Shown: in pieces, positions 1 to 10,795 of the stretch
Layout: every line of letters starts with the position of its first letter
Numbering within the stretch: the first letter of the stretch is position 1
Origin: Diaporthe sp. PMI_573
Taxonomy: Eukaryota > Ascomycota > Sordariomycetes > Diaporthales > Diaporthaceae
Assembly: GCA_021399435.1 (NCBI GenBank)
Contig: JAJTUP010000056.1
Location: forward strand, 248,001-312,000
Length of the DNA stretch: 64,000 nt
Reading direction: 5' to 3'
Position numbers and translations under genes: made by a program
The notes under the pieces: generated by a model
Database searches by the model: none
Seen by the model: the letters and a program-made list of their open reading frames with translations, nothing else
Told to the model about the DNA's origin: nothing

Positions 1-599
1 GCCGCTGCAAGGTCGTTCGTTTTGTTACAAGCAGTCGTAAAGAGTTGTTTGGGTCGAGGTGATTTTTGGCTCGGCGATTAGGCAGCAGGGTGGTTGAGGC
101 GGCTTAGCATGATTGGTCGTCGGAGATATCGAGCCCCCAACGCGCGTGCGGGGTCGTCGCAGAGTTTGCCTCCACATTCTGCGAACGAACGGGTTTGCGT
201 CAAGTCGGCCCGTGGCTATTGCGAATCGTATCGTTGCCCGAACAGCCTCTAAGTTTGGAGACCAGTCTTTGTTATCTGATGCTGATTTTCCTCCTAGATA
301 GAAAGAAATGTTGCTTCTGTGAGTGTTTGTACACCGGAGCATCATTGTACAATACTGATGGCGACTGGTGCAAGGACAGAGTGCTCATTTCGGATTTTTA
401 ATTTCAGAAAACCCAGTTTATCATCTAGAAGGTATGTAACTTAGCTACTACATATTATGACGGGGCACAAGGCAGAAATGAGATATAAATTCAAAAGCAC
501 CTGGTTCATCATTCGCGCGATAGACTTGCCCGTCGCTTGCATCATATGATGAATTATCACCCAATTGTTCATTTAAGGAGCCACCCACTGAACATAAAG
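1..599. other. No recognisable gene
   Basis: Only short overlapping open frames on both strands are present. None has a recognisable motif or a convincing splice structure, and no repeat ends were seen. Confidence 0.4.
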
Positions 600-621
600 C
601 CATGCTCCTTCCGCGAACATT

Positions 622-1094
622 ATGCACAATGCCTTCCGATCTAAAGCTCACCCGCGCAATGGGTTTGTTCTGCTTGTTATCCTTACTTCGCGGTTATATT
701 GTCACCAATCTTTGCCATTCTCCTCACTATGCCTTTTGCAAGTCTCGATGCTCCCGCCCGAGCGGATGGATACCATACTCTCGATAGCCTTCCGGAGTCT
801 ACTCCAGCACCGCCGGAACTGTCGCGGACCTACCAAGATCGGCGCTGCTGTCCAACAAGCCAGGGGATCCCCCGATCAAAGAGCTAGCCATGGGCCTGGA
901 TCAAGGAAATTTTACGGCTTTCAAGCTGGAGCTGGGCTCATCCTGTTCTTCTTGACCAGTGAGTCGATCATTTTGTGCTGGCCTGTCGAATGTGCTAACA
1001 AAGCTTAGTGCACGTGGAAATCCAACACATGATCAAGTACCGTTACGTGCCCTTCACAATGGGCAAAGCGCGATACAACCGGAATGCCAAATAA
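622..1094 (+). CDS. Possible small spliced membrane protein, unknown function
   Basis: An ATG at 622 opens a frame that runs to a well-formed fungal intron at 959-1008 (GTGAGT donor, GTGCTAAC branch site, TTAG acceptor, 50 bp). Splicing joins the frame to 1009-1094 and gives about 140 residues. The C-terminal part has a hydrophobic stretch (residues ~98-113, GAGLILFFLT) followed by a basic tail with YRYVPF and GKARY, which looks like one membrane segment with a cytosolic tail. The first 90 residues are low quality and may hide another intron or a wrong start. I do not recognise the family. The intron and the frame continuity across it are seen; membrane insertion is inferred. Confidence 0.35.
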
Positions 1095-1238
1095 AGCAAC
1101 CATGGAGCTTCGGTACAAACAGTATTAAGGCAGCATATCTCCGATTGCGGCGTTGAATAACAAAATTTGAAACGGAGAGCGACGGATAATATTGTATCGT
1201 AAGAGATTGTGTACATAAAAATGACCAAGCTCAGTACA

Positions 1239-1265
1239 ACACACACACAAACACACACACACACA
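1239..1265. repeat. CA microsatellite
   Basis: A short, nearly pure (CA)n run with one interruption. The stretch from here to about 1500 shows no gene. Confidence 0.85.
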
Positions 1266-1502
1266 ATTTATTCCGCCCGGCGGGCTTGGCTCATTGGCGG
1301 ATACATCATAGAGTGTAAAGTAGTTCGTACATCTCGGCGCCGGTTACGTCGCTAGCAGCGGCAAGTGCGGCGCGTAAAGCTTCTTTCGAGGACGCAAGGA
1401 GAAAGGCTTGAAGGGAGAGATTTATGATATGAGCGATACATCGGATTCGACGCTGGTTGGGATGGAAAGATATCTAGACTCAGTTAAACAACTACCTATT
1501 AA

Positions 1503-2210
1503 TCAACGTTCTAAATAACATACACCGTATTTATCCTGTAGCAGTTGAGAGAGATGCTTTAAACAGGTATCGTTTGAAGTAGCATTATCGCCGGTATGAT
1601 AGCCGATTTGCTTCTCAATACCGTATTCTTCGATTGCTTCCGCCATTAGAGTTGCTTGGCGTTCGCCACTGTGGCTGTATCGACATTCAGGCATAGCTAG
1701 CAGGGCCTTTTGAAGTCGATAGCCATTATCAACCCATCTAGCGCATACTGCTAAAATGCCATGCCGATGAGGCGATGTACAGAGATCGGTCGAGAGATGG
1801 ATCTTCGATACGGACGCCTGAAGCTTTGCTTTCAATTGGGACCGGTATAAGTCGAAAGTAGTGGTAATATGACGCATAGCTGCGTCGCGGGATGCGAGTA
1901 GAAGATCCTCAATAGCCGGATTGCATGCCAATATGATGTCCTGCATCTCATCCCATTTCACCGCGGAGAATGGTAAACGACGGCGTGTGAGAAGACCGAC
2001 AATCGATTCTATATATTGCTGTCGGTTAAAGGCGCGGCGTAACGTGGTATCTGATGGGCGCAGTGTGGCTAACAGACCGACCGTCTGACAGACCATCTTC
2101 AAACCGCAGACCGACCGACCGGCAAATCTCATCAGACCGACAGACCAGAGCTGCCGGTCGGATTGGGTGGTCTGGGTTGGTCTGGGTTGGGGTGGTTTCT
2201 AGGGCTGCCA
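1503..2210 (-). pseudogene. hAT transposase relic (hAT-A), middle part only
   Basis: The reverse-strand frame carries hAT core features: a region ending in KIHLSTDLCTS, then SGERQATL and GYHTGDNATSND, which matches the D-containing block upstream of the CxGH motif in hAT transposases. The BED zinc finger that should come first is absent. The frame instead runs back into non-coding direct repeats of CAGACCGACC type at 2070-2190, which look like hAT subterminal repeats. The frame stops at 1503, before the C-terminal dimerisation domain. This is therefore a deletion derivative with no possible activity. No terminal inverted repeat or target duplication could be fixed. Confidence 0.7.
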
Positions 2211-2849
2211 TTGGTCAGCTCCAGCTTACCTTCACTTTAACCTATAGAAAACTTTCGGGCCAAGAGATGCGTATGAAGGACTCGATGGACAAGTAAGGAG
2301 CTCAGGTCATCCGGTGTGCAAAGGTGAACTGGTGTGAGTAATGCCATCAAATGGATTAGGCTGAGGATTGATGTGGCCCATTTGGCCAGGGACGCCAGGC
2401 GCATAAGCTCAGCTGAAAGTACCCCTGTACAGCCATCTCTCTAGTGCTTACGCACCCCAAATTGTACTCGGCATATGAGACGGAGCTCTTCTCTCGGGTC
2501 TCTTCGCGCAAATTACACACCTCATGTGGGTTTGAGGGCAGTCCAAGGGGCCTTACGCCCGGCCCGGCTGTGGCCAATCAGAAGGGCCGGTCTGGCTTAG
2601 TCAGCAGAAGGGCTGGCTACTACACCAAGCGCCTCGGCGCCCACGATGGCGATAGCTTCCCTTCTTCATTCCGTAGCAAGAAAACCAGACCCGTACCAGA
2701 CGTACGGTTTCTTGCCCAACGCCTATTTGCACGTGCAAAGACCCCCTGACCTACGCCGTCAGGGCCGTACCAACACCTCATTCCAGGGCTTCTTTGTTGT
2801 TCTTTCACATCACCGACCGGCGGAACCTTCCCCACCACGTCTAGCCATC
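2211..2849. other. Upstream region of the HET gene
   Basis: No separate gene is seen. An open frame continues upstream of the HET start from 2646, but its first 68 codons do not resemble the HET family and are more likely 5' leader. Confidence 0.4.
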
Positions 2850-4622
2850 ATGGCCACTTTACCAGAATCACTCATATTCCAGCACAATCCTCTCCAGGAT
2901 GCCAAAACTCACATTAGGCTGCTCAAAGTCGTCAGTGTGGTCAAGAGCCGCGCGATTCCAGTCCACTGCGAGCTCGGCACCTTTCCAATTGCCGAAGCGC
3001 CGCCGTACCGTGCAATATCGTACACCTGGGGCGATCCAGCGCCTCTCACCTCGATCCTCGTCAACGAACAACAGATGGACGTGCGCCTGAATTGTGAATA
3101 TGCGTTGAGACAAGCGAGTCAGGACGATGATGCAACCGGGGACAGCTTTATTTGGATCGATTCGATATGCGTCAACCAACACGACAACGACGAGAAGGGT
3201 GCGCAAGTAGCCATGATGGGAGAGATTTTCAAGACTGCTTCACGAGTGCTCGCCTGCGCCGGAGCTCATCGAGACGACAGTGAATTTCTCTATGAATTCT
3301 TGCGCGGAGAAAAGGATAGGTTCCGCTCGCTTCTCTTGTCTGAGGCATACCTCTCCTGGGAAGGAAGCCGGCTTCGCAGATCAAAATTGATCCGTAGACA
3401 CCGGGCTGCTTGGAGGTGGAAACATCCGAGAACTTTGCTGATTCGACTGTGCCAAGCGGTGGCGGACTTTCTCGCTCGCCCGTATTTTCACCGGGTTTGG
3501 ATATACCAAGAGCTTTTCCTCGGAAGGGATATGAGTGTTTATTGCGGCGACGAAAAATTACCGATATCCTGGCTCTGGGTGACAAGTTCGATCATTCAAT
3601 CCTGGCTGCTCAATAGTACCGACTATTTGCTGTTTTTGAAGGCAGGCATGTGGACCGCTTTGTGGCCAAAGATTAATGAGGCCATGCCACTGCTACTGGC
3701 TGGTGCAAGGGAACAGCCCCCGATGCCTTTTCTTGAGGCCACATCGGATGTCGCAACCCTTTTATGTGAGGATCCCAGGGACAGTGTTTACGGCATTTTA
3801 TCGATAACCAGGACGGTCGGCGGCCATCAGTTTCAGCCAGATTACGCGAAGGACAGAATGGACTTGGCGGTTGAGGTTCTGCGAAATACGAGAGCTGAAA
3901 TTATGAGCCATAGTTCTGACTTTTCACGGTTGACAGAGTTTGCACAGACGGTTGGGCTGAATCTCAAGTTGAAAGACAAACCCTCCCGAAAGCTCGTTGC
4001 CGCGATGGAGCTTCGTCGATCATACACTGAAACTCCGCAGAATGAGGGGCTTAATGCGGTAGACACGAGAGTTGAAAAGAATGGCAAAGACATTTGGCCC
4101 TTTTTGGGGTGTCAAATACTTTGCCAACAGGAGGGGTGGGTGTTTCCAAATCAACATAAATGGTTCCGGAGATATGGTCTACCATTCCAACCTCCAAAAA
4201 TGACGAAGTGTCTTCAAGACGATACTCTTTCTGATGCTTTAGCGGATATACATCTTCCTGCACAAGCCCAAGACGGAGACTGGTTGCTGATACCGCATTC
4301 CTACCATTGGTTATTGCGAACCTACTCTCAGAGCAGAATCGCATTTCTAGCGAGGAAGTACGACTCTGAGAAATTTGAAATCGTCGGCAAGGTCCTAATT
4401 TCAAAATGGGTATCAAAATGGGGCAAGACCTTTGAGAAACGTGCCTCAAATTTCAAATTTTACTGCGATCATGAGGATCTCTTGGTTCTGTTTGATCTCT
4501 GTAAGTGGAACAATCTCTGGTGGGTCAGAAAGTGGGAGGACTCGGAATCAGTTGATGCCTACTTCCAAACGAGGTTCTGTGGGCAAAGGTTTTCCTCCTA
4601 CGCAGTCCGAACAGAGACTTGA
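2850..4622 (+). CDS. HET-domain (heterokaryon incompatibility) protein
   Basis: This is a 590-residue intronless frame. The HET domain begins at about residue 53 with YRAISYTWGDP, followed by IWIDSICVNQ at 101-110, and then the later family motifs YFHRVWIYQE and DPRDSVYGIL. HET-domain proteins act in allorecognition and can trigger death of fused fungal cells; the partner and trigger of this one cannot be deduced. The start at 2850 was chosen because it has a good context (ATCATGG) and gives the usual spacing to the domain. An in-frame ATG at 2646 would add 68 residues of unlike composition. The C-terminal half is not recognised. The gene looks intact, unlike most of its neighbours. Confidence 0.88.
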   Translation: MATLPESLIFQHNPLQDAKTHIRLLKVVSVVKSRAIPVHCELGTFPIAEAPPYRAISYTWGDPAPLTSILVNEQQMDVRLNCEYALRQASQDDDATGDSFIWIDSICVNQHDNDEKGAQVAMMGEIFKTASRVLACAGAHRDDSEFLYEFLRGEKDRFRSLLLSEAYLSWEGSRLRRSKLIRRHRAAWRWKHPRTLLIRLCQAVADFLARPYFHRVWIYQELFLGRDMSVYCGDEKLPISWLWVTSSIIQSWLLNSTDYLLFLKAGMWTALWPKINEAMPLLLAGAREQPPMPFLEATSDVATLLCEDPRDSVYGILSITRTVGGHQFQPDYAKDRMDLAVEVLRNTRAEIMSHSSDFSRLTEFAQTVGLNLKLKDKPSRKLVAAMELRRSYTETPQNEGLNAVDTRVEKNGKDIWPFLGCQILCQQEGWVFPNQHKWFRRYGLPFQPPKMTKCLQDDTLSDALADIHLPAQAQDGDWLLIPHSYHWLLRTYSQSRIAFLARKYDSEKFEIVGKVLISKWVSKWGKTFEKRASNFKFYCDHEDLLVLFDLCKWNNLWWVRKWEDSESVDAYFQTRFCGQRFSSYAVRTET

Positions 4623-4907
4623 GTTGCAGCAGTACTGGCTACCGGCCTTACCTGAAGTGCAAGGATCAAAATGTGGGAAGGCACCTAGAGGAATCTAAAG
4701 AGCAGTGCAGTGGAGCCATGCATTGACGTCCAAGGCTAGACTTCAAGAAGGGCACATGTATGTTTCGCCTTCAAAACTTGTATGAACATCGGCTTGAGAT
4801 GTAATATGATAAATAAAATAATATGGGAGATTTTATACCTCTGCGAACCATCGTGGGCATCTGCACATCTGAGTATACCGACTTGAAGAGGATAGAGGAA
4901 GACGCAG

Positions 4908-5696
4908 TTAGAGTTTCCGTGCAACTATGACAAAGTTCGGAGGCTCCTCCAGCAACTCATCCCACCAGCCCACTTCATCTTCCACACCTCCATCACTAGA
5001 TGTCTCTCGTACGTGATCCATCCCTGGAGCATGGTAACTTATCTCACCCATCCCAGCATTCTTAGCCTCCGCCTCGAAAATCTCCTTCTTTAACCTGAAC
5101 CCATTGATTTCGATCTTCGGTTCCGCCTGGAACTCAATGTGCATACTCCACCCCTGTCCGTTCTCAAGCTCCGTGATGTTGCTCTCCTTAGCACCATACT
5201 TAAAGCTCTGCACACCCACCGGGTGCACGATGTTGTGGTTCTCAGTGATGCCGACAAAAGAGCCCCCGGGCTTGAGGTATCTCGCAATATTGGCCCACAT
5301 TCCTCCCAGCTCAGCGGCAGAAGGGCTCTGATTCAGCAGCCAGACGCCGAGAACGACGTCAAAGCTCTGAGCTTCCAGTCCGAGCTCTTCCAAAGGCTTG
5401 CTGCAGTCCGCCGTGTGGAAGACGGCCCCCGGGGTCGTCGCCTGGGCTATCTCGAGCATCTGGGGTGAGATGTCGACTCCGACCAACTTGGAGGCACCAG
5501 CGGCGCGCACGAGGCGCAGGCCGATTCCTGTACCCGTTGCGAGATCCAAGACCGACGCGCCGGTCAGTGGGCCCAGGGAGCTGATGGTCGACTTCAGAAG
5601 CGGGAGGAGGGGAGCTACGGCGGGGGTTGTCCAGACCAGGTCATAGGATGTCGCGAAGGCATCGTATTGAGGTTTTGGGTGGTTGGCGTCTGACAT
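4908..5696 (-). CDS. SAM-dependent class I methyltransferase
   Basis: A 262-residue frame with the Rossmann-type SAM-binding motif I, VLDLATGTGIG, at residues 49-59. It is followed by the acidic residue of motif II in VGVDIS, FDVVLGVWLLN (motif IV) and LKPGGSFVGIT (post-motif). This is the pattern of ubiquinone/menaquinone-type and small-molecule methyltransferases. The substrate is unknown; the ending FVIVARKL is usual for fungal members. The start at 5696 gives MSDANHPKPQYD, a normal lead into the domain; an upstream in-frame ATG near 5810 would add 38 untypical residues. The gene is convergent with the HET gene and shows no break. Confidence 0.85.
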   Translation of the reverse strand: MSDANHPKPQYDAFATSYDLVWTTPAVAPLLPLLKSTISSLGPLTGASVLDLATGTGIGLRLVRAAGASKLVGVDISPQMLEIAQATTPGAVFHTADCSKPLEELGLEAQSFDVVLGVWLLNQSPSAAELGGMWANIARYLKPGGSFVGITENHNIVHPVGVQSFKYGAKESNITELENGQGWSMHIEFQAEPKIEINGFRLKKEIFEAEAKNAGMGEISYHAPGMDHVRETSSDGGVEDEVGWWDELLEEPPNFVIVARKL

Positions 5697-5928
5697 GGCG
5701 AAGGTTGGCCTTTGTGCTAGGGAAGGTGTCTTCTGTTGTCGTGCAAAGTTTATATGGACCTCTGAATACTGGATGAAAGGAATGCCTCGAAAGTATGAGG
5801 GGTTACACATGGCATGCTGAAGGCGCGGCGAGGGTCAACTAGTTGTCTGGGCATTATGTCGGCAGTAAGCACTTGCATCCAATTCGCTCCAATTGGCGCG
5901 CCTAGTCGGCTTGAAGGCTACCTAGGTG

Positions 5929-6790
5929 TTAACGAATGTCGCTGTACCATTGCGGCCTATCCATCGCGGTTTTCCAGTGTCGCTCAAAGTAGTCATACCC
6001 ATATGATGGGTGAAGGGCTAGCGCTGCTCGGTAGACAGGTGTACGGTCCGATTTGACGTAATAGTCTTCAAGCTTCGCCCATCCGCAGTCGATTCCCGAC
6101 TTAAAATGGGAGGGCTCCTCGAACTGAGTTTCCTCCGCGGCCTGCTTGAATTTGACAAACAGGTAGTCCATTGTCTTGAGGGTCTCCCACACTGCACCAT
6201 GCCCGCCCTCTGCGCCCGGTTTGTTGGCGTTGCCCTCCATAGTCTTCGTAAGGATGTAGAACGGCTTTAGGAAATCGTGGAAGCGCTCTAATTCAACCCA
6301 GTCCGCAGCGTTGAGGAAGTCCTTCGTTAGGTCACGGTGGACCGCGTCATATTTCGGTTTTTGCCAGCGGGATTGATAGAGCTCGATAGCGCTGCGCGGC
6401 TCGAGTGCTAGGATAAGTCAATCCGGAGTCAGCAAATGTCCAACACAGGTGGCAAGGGCAGACTGGCATACCACGTGTGATCATACTGTAAATTGAGTTC
6501 CAGCGTGTCTTGCCATCAACAACGATCTCCAATGTAAATATGGCATCGTCCCCTGCGAGCTCGGTCTGGAAACGCCGAAGCGCCTGTCGTCTCTGGTCCG
6601 TCCGGCGGATGTAGGTGGCAAGGTTGTGGAGTCTGCCAATGGCCCCTTTCTTGGCCCAAATGTCAAAACTGAATTTCGAATTTGCTAACGTTTGAGCCGA
6701 AGATGACGGCCCGGACAACCAGGTTGATAATGTGGCCGATGCAACGTAAGCGGCGTCGGCCAACGTCCATTGGGAACCATCTCGCAGTGA
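5929..6790 (-). pseudogene. hAT transposase relic (hAT-B1), core region
   Basis: The reverse strand encodes the middle of an hAT transposase: RRLRCIGHIINLVV in one frame, then WAKKGAIGRLHNLATYIRRTDQRR, the TRWNSIYSM motif and GYDYFERHW. The frame changes once near 6660, so it is broken. A fungal intron at 6408-6471 (GTATGC donor, GCTGAC branch site, CCTAG acceptor) joins the TRWNS block to the next exon in frame. The upstream part of the gene is missing, because the subterminal repeats of another hAT relic begin at about 6790. The C-terminal dimerisation domain is also missing on the low-coordinate side. Confidence 0.75.
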
Positions 6791-7617
6791 TCGGAATGGT
6801 CCGGTATGGTATGGTATGGAGGTCAAACCATACCATACCAGCTGCTTACATAATAACCGGTATGGTAAGACCAGCAATACCGCCAAGACTGCCAAGACTT
6901 GCTAAGAAGATGATGTTGTAGAAAGAAGAGAGGTAATGTATTAGCTCTACTACTAGCTATCAATCTAATATCAATCTAATCGTTGTCATTCTCACCATCC
7001 TCGCTATCACTGCTATCCTCAACCTGGCGCTTTCCATACCAGGCCCGGAGACACTCACAAGCCTCTATGATATCTGCCTTCAGCTTACCACGGCGATCAA
7101 CTATAGTAAGCTTTGCGCTACTAAAAAGCCGTTCGCACTCATCTGACATAGGTGAGATCGCAAACAGATCCAGAGCGAAGCGAGCGAGGTCTCTTTGGGA
7201 GTCATAACGGGATAGCCAGTACGCAATGGCCTCGTCGCAACCTGCCTCTTCGTCATGGAGCCGGTCGGTAGAAATATATTGCTCATACAAATCAGTTGTA
7301 GAGACCGGGGCGTCTATTCGAATGCGCTTGTGTTCCCTCTGGCGATCAAACGCCGGGTCAGGATCTCTCTCCTTCCGGACTTGCGGTGGTAGCATCTCAA
7401 CAGGGTACCTTCCCTTATACTCTGTCTCCCAGAGCTGTTTCACCGCCGATTGTGCATTATCAAACCACTTCTTTTTTTCTTCGTCGCCTTGGAGAACCCA
7501 TTCTTGCCTGAACCATGCCCACTTTCGATATGGATCGAGTATTTGGGCTGCATAGTACGCTGGTGGAAGATCAGTATCTTCGGGGAATCGATTCCGCCAA
7601 TTGCTGCCCACATTCAC
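6790..7617 (-). pseudogene. hAT relic (hAT-B2): C-terminal dimerisation domain plus terminal repeats
   Basis: Residues 1-213 of this reverse frame include YYAAQILDPYRKW and, near the end, the hAT C-terminal dimerisation signature: LARFALDLFAISPMSDECERLFS, then ADIIEACECLRAWYG. It is a different copy from hAT-B1, because B1 lies downstream of this C-terminus on the same strand and covers the domains that should come before it. Between the stop (6976) and 6790 are repeated TGGTATGG/CCATACCA words, the subterminal repeats of the element's 3' end. The N-terminal two thirds are gone; at about 7610 the sequence changes to an unrelated plus-strand gene fragment. Confidence 0.78.
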
Positions 7618-8133
7618 TACTCCTTCGACGCCCGAATCCTCTCAATCGATCCGGACACACGCCGGATTCGTGTTTTCATGCCGTACGATTTGATCACCGA
7701 TTACCACGGTAAGGTGGCGGCTCTCCCACCCGAGACCGACCTTCATGCCTTGAGGCATCATTACGATATGTGCTGTATGGAAAACCTGGCTGCGCAGAAG
7801 AAGCCGGGGTCTGGAATGCCGACTTCAGTTCGCAGCAAATCAATTACTATCAGCCCAGCCACCCGGGACGGAACGGACGTAGATATTCGAGATCCTGTGA
7901 AAAAGGACCAGGCACAGGCGACCAGGGACAATCAAGGCGGTGGAGGTAAGAGCAAAGACCAGGAGAAGAAAGCTCAGGAGCAGCCTTCAGACAAACCTCT
8001 CAGTCCACCGCTCAGTGAACCGGAGCACGGGTCAACAAATCGCATGGAGGTGTGGAGGGATGATACTGACGGACCCGCAACGTGTACAGCAGCTGAGAGA
8101 GAGAGGATGGCTTGTATACAATGTCAAAGATGA
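7610..8133 (+). pseudogene. C-terminal fragment resembling fungal HNH-nuclease-type proteins
   Basis: The plus frame from about 7610 reads SFDARILSIDPDTRRIRVFMPYD, then ALRHHYDMCCMENLAA, and a long charged low-complexity tail with many K, Q and S residues. The RIRVFMPYD...ALRHHYDMCC.EN pattern resembles the C-terminal end of fungal HNH-endonuclease-domain proteins as I remember them; the catalytic HNH part itself is not present. The fragment starts abruptly where hAT-B2 ends, so the 5' part was lost or separated. The family call is from memory and tentative; that the frame is a real gene piece is more secure. Confidence 0.35.
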
Positions 8134-8329
8134 TTGGGATTCAGCGAGTACGGATTCAGATGATCAAAGTTCAGGTGAGGAGGAGCCGCGAGGTCGCCCG
8201 AGGAAACGGCAATGTAGAGTCAGATGACCATAAAGTGCATGACCATATACCTAGTTATAAATCTACAACTCTATTTGGTCGAGCTTTTAAGGTAACTAGT
8301 ATATTAGATTATGAAACCTGTCGCCCGGG

Positions 8330-8896
8330 ATGTTGGCGCTCTTTCTTTGGTTCGTTACGCAGGCCGGTCTTCCGTTATGCGATAAGCAACTCCGACATTC
8401 CCGTGCTTGGGGTAAAATATTCCAGAACTCCGCTTATCTTGAAGCTATACTGCGGCAGGACGGAAACGGGCCTTTACTTATTGAGTATGGGTTGCAAGAC
8501 CTTTACGATGGGAATTTCAACGTTCCTATCTACCTTGTATTTGTTTCACAGTGCTCAGGTATCGGGCTGGATGCAATCACGAGGAAATTGAAACCTTTTC
8601 GTGAATACTTGCAAGATCATGAGTACAACAAAGAGGACGATGAAGTATCGTTCCACGGAACGAAAATTACCCTCAACATTCGAAAGATAGTCCATTACTG
8701 GAGCGAGATCAGTTTTTCAGCAATACTAAGCGGTAAGGATTTCAAGACAGAGGACGGCATTCTTTCCTACCATCCACGACGCGAGAGTGTGCATGCATTG
8801 AGCTACAGCAACAGACCCTGGCCTAGCTTGGCTTATGAGGCCTCAGGACTGGCGCTCAGCCTCAGTGTTAGGAGCCCGCCGTACCGGCTCTACTAA
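8330..8896 (+). CDS. Hypothetical protein, possibly a remnant
   Basis: An ATG-started frame of 188 residues with plausible protein-like composition (LLIEYGLQDLYDGNFNVPIYLVFV; SFHGTKITLNIRKIVHYWSEISF). I do not recognise a family or a catalytic motif. It follows the HNH-like fragment on the same strand, so both could be pieces of one decayed locus. The last 30 residues look like run-on into non-coding sequence. Confidence 0.25.
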   Translation: MLALFLWFVTQAGLPLCDKQLRHSRAWGKIFQNSAYLEAILRQDGNGPLLIEYGLQDLYDGNFNVPIYLVFVSQCSGIGLDAITRKLKPFREYLQDHEYNKEDDEVSFHGTKITLNIRKIVHYWSEISFSAILSGKDFKTEDGILSYHPRRESVHALSYSNRPWPSLAYEASGLALSLSVRSPPYRLY

Positions 8897-9221
8897 CAGA
8901 CCAAAAGTTCAAGCAATGGCGGGTCTGCCCCGTTGGTGAAAGTGCTTGGTAAGGTCCGCCGTAGCATGTATAGAGACGCAGGCGCTCTTATGAACATCAT
9001 TTCGGTACACAACGTCCAGAACACACCAGAACAGCGGTAAGAGCGTTTATTATTGTCCATTGTTACCCGAATGACATTGAGTCCATGGCCACTAACCAAC
9101 GGTATACAAAAAATTCAGAGAGATTATCGAAAAAGCGGCTGTAGTCTTTGTTCGTCGCTTTTTAGATCACGAGGGGACCGTTGGCTTCCTGGTCATTAAG
9201 CTGTTACTCCAACTCCAATAT

Positions 9222-10022
9222 TTGAACAGCGTCTGTGACCTGTTTCTTCACCGTCTTCTACACATTCTTCTGGCACCCGCAATCTTGACCTTCGATTTTG
9301 ACCGGTATTTCGACCACCTTAAGAAGCACTACCCAACCGGTTGCCCCATCTTCCAGGATGCACAGAAGGAGCCTCGAACCAGTGTCGCTGGACCGATTCG
9401 GGCGCTCTACGACCGAGCGGGCGCTTACAACAAGGGTTTAGCCTCTGAATTGTTGTTGAAGCTTCAGACGCAGGCTCCCAAGGCCGAGAAGGAGACAGTA
9501 AAGAGAGTCCTGCCACAGCTGATGGCAGAATTGATTCCGTCGGTAAACACAGGCGCTCCAACCATTAAGAGTTGCTTCATATCGCTCGTGGAAACCTACA
9601 TTACGAAGGCCGTGGGCCAGGAGCCTGCGAAGCCAGAGGATTGGGCCCGCCCAGCGGAAGCTGCCAAAGCATGCACACGGTCCGGGTGTGATGAATGTCC
9701 CGAAGTGAAAAGATTCTTGGAAGATCCACTGGCCGAGCACCACACAATGGACTTTGGAAGGGTTGGAAGTTATCATGTGGAGATCACCTTCCGCTTCCTG
9801 AAAATCGAAGACTCCGAGGGCAACAAAGCTCGTCTTACAAAGACCTTGAAGGGGTGGCAATTGCAGCGAAATCAGTGGGAGGAGGATTGCAAAGAGGCAA
9901 TAAAGGCTCTCCAGAGCCTGCCACAGGACAAGCTGAAAGAGCTGCTCGGCGACAAGTTCGACACGCTCATAACGCTCGACGTGGTCAGGGCCGACAAGGG
10001 CACCGCCAAACGAGACGGGTAA
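9222..10022 (+). pseudogene. C-terminal part of a fungal 2OG-Fe(II) oxygenase-like large protein
   Basis: The frame has no ATG near its beginning. The recognisable part starts at about 9290 (FDFDRYFDHLKKHYPTGC). Later come CTRSGCDECPEVKRFL and VGSYHVEITF, then a helical K/E/L-rich end. The CxxC.xC.xCxxV..FL pattern followed by a basic W-containing stretch is typical of the C-terminal tail of the roughly 900-residue fungal proteins annotated as prolyl-4-hydroxylase/2OG-oxygenase-like. The oxygenase domain, which should be N-terminal, is absent, so this is a 5'-truncated relic. The frame itself is undamaged over 250 residues, which suggests recent truncation or a missed upstream exon. Confidence 0.5.
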
Positions 10023-10135
10023 TATGTTGACAGTTTTTAACGCAAGTGAAAAAATGGCAATAAATATAATTGTCTTTGCTACATGTAGATATCCCAGGAC
10101 TTCGGCATCAAGTACTATTTCTGAGTTAGGTCTTC

Positions 10136-10735
10136 TCATAGCTTTGACGATTTTTCACCTCGTGCCAAGCGCATATGGCTCTGCGTAAAGGTGTCATTAG
10201 CAATTGCGGCACTTGTGCTCGCATCTAGGGCAAGCGCAAAGGCGGCAATCACTCCCGCAAGGCGGCCTTTAATACCCGGCGCGGCACACTTAAGCAGCTG
10301 AAGCGCCTCCTTCTGAGTCGCATATCCTGTACCACCACCAATTGTGCCAACCGGCAGGGAAGGAAAATAAAGGGTCATCCTTAGGTCTTTTGTCTCATCA
10401 TCTAAGTCGGAGGTCAAGTGACTCCACGATGCTTCTGCCACGCTCCCTGCATCCTGCCCAGTCGCAATAAACATCGCTGCTATGATGTTGGCCGTGTTGA
10501 TATTTGAACCGAACTGACCATTGCGAATGCCTCCATCTTTAGCAATCCTTTGGATCATATAGAGGCGGTCAGTGGTGCACTTGAAGACTGATTGGCAAGC
10601 TTGATTGGTGATTGTTCCGCAAACGACAACTTCCACGCCCCGGGGCGACTTCACGTTGCCCAATGACGCGCTCTTATCAGACGCCAGCTGGCCTTCGGTG
10701 AAGAAGTCCCGGATAAAGAACTTGGTCAGTCTCTA
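10136..10735 (-). pseudogene. HMG-CoA reductase catalytic-domain fragment, 5'-truncated
   Basis: About 200 residues of class I HMG-CoA reductase, the enzyme that makes mevalonate. Visible signatures: IRNGQFGSNINTANIIAAMFIATGQDAG (counterpart of the family's NAQNIVAA..ATGQDPAQ), then SLPVGTIGGGTGYATQ (counterpart of the GTIGGGT nucleotide-binding loop), and the C-terminal SHM..ARG end. The frame starts without an ATG; reading upstream continues in frame to a stop at about 10733 and contains FFIRDFFTEGQL. The membrane region and the first half of the catalytic domain are missing, and the hAT-C element begins just beyond. Several substitutions in normally conserved blocks suggest a divergent paralogue or decay. 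It cannot be functional as it stands. Confidence 0.72.
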
Positions 10736-10795
10736 TTAATGAACTTATTAAGACAGAACTCGGAATAGCTCGTACAGAGCCTTAGGTAATTACAT

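Noticed and set aside
9438..10139. Reverse-strand frame of 233 codons
   Set aside because: It is antisense to the 2OG-oxygenase-like fragment, which has family motifs; the reverse reading has none.
10136..10663. HMG-CoA reductase as evidence for a terpene or statin-resistance cluster
   Set aside because: It is only a truncated fragment and no partner biosynthetic genes are present.
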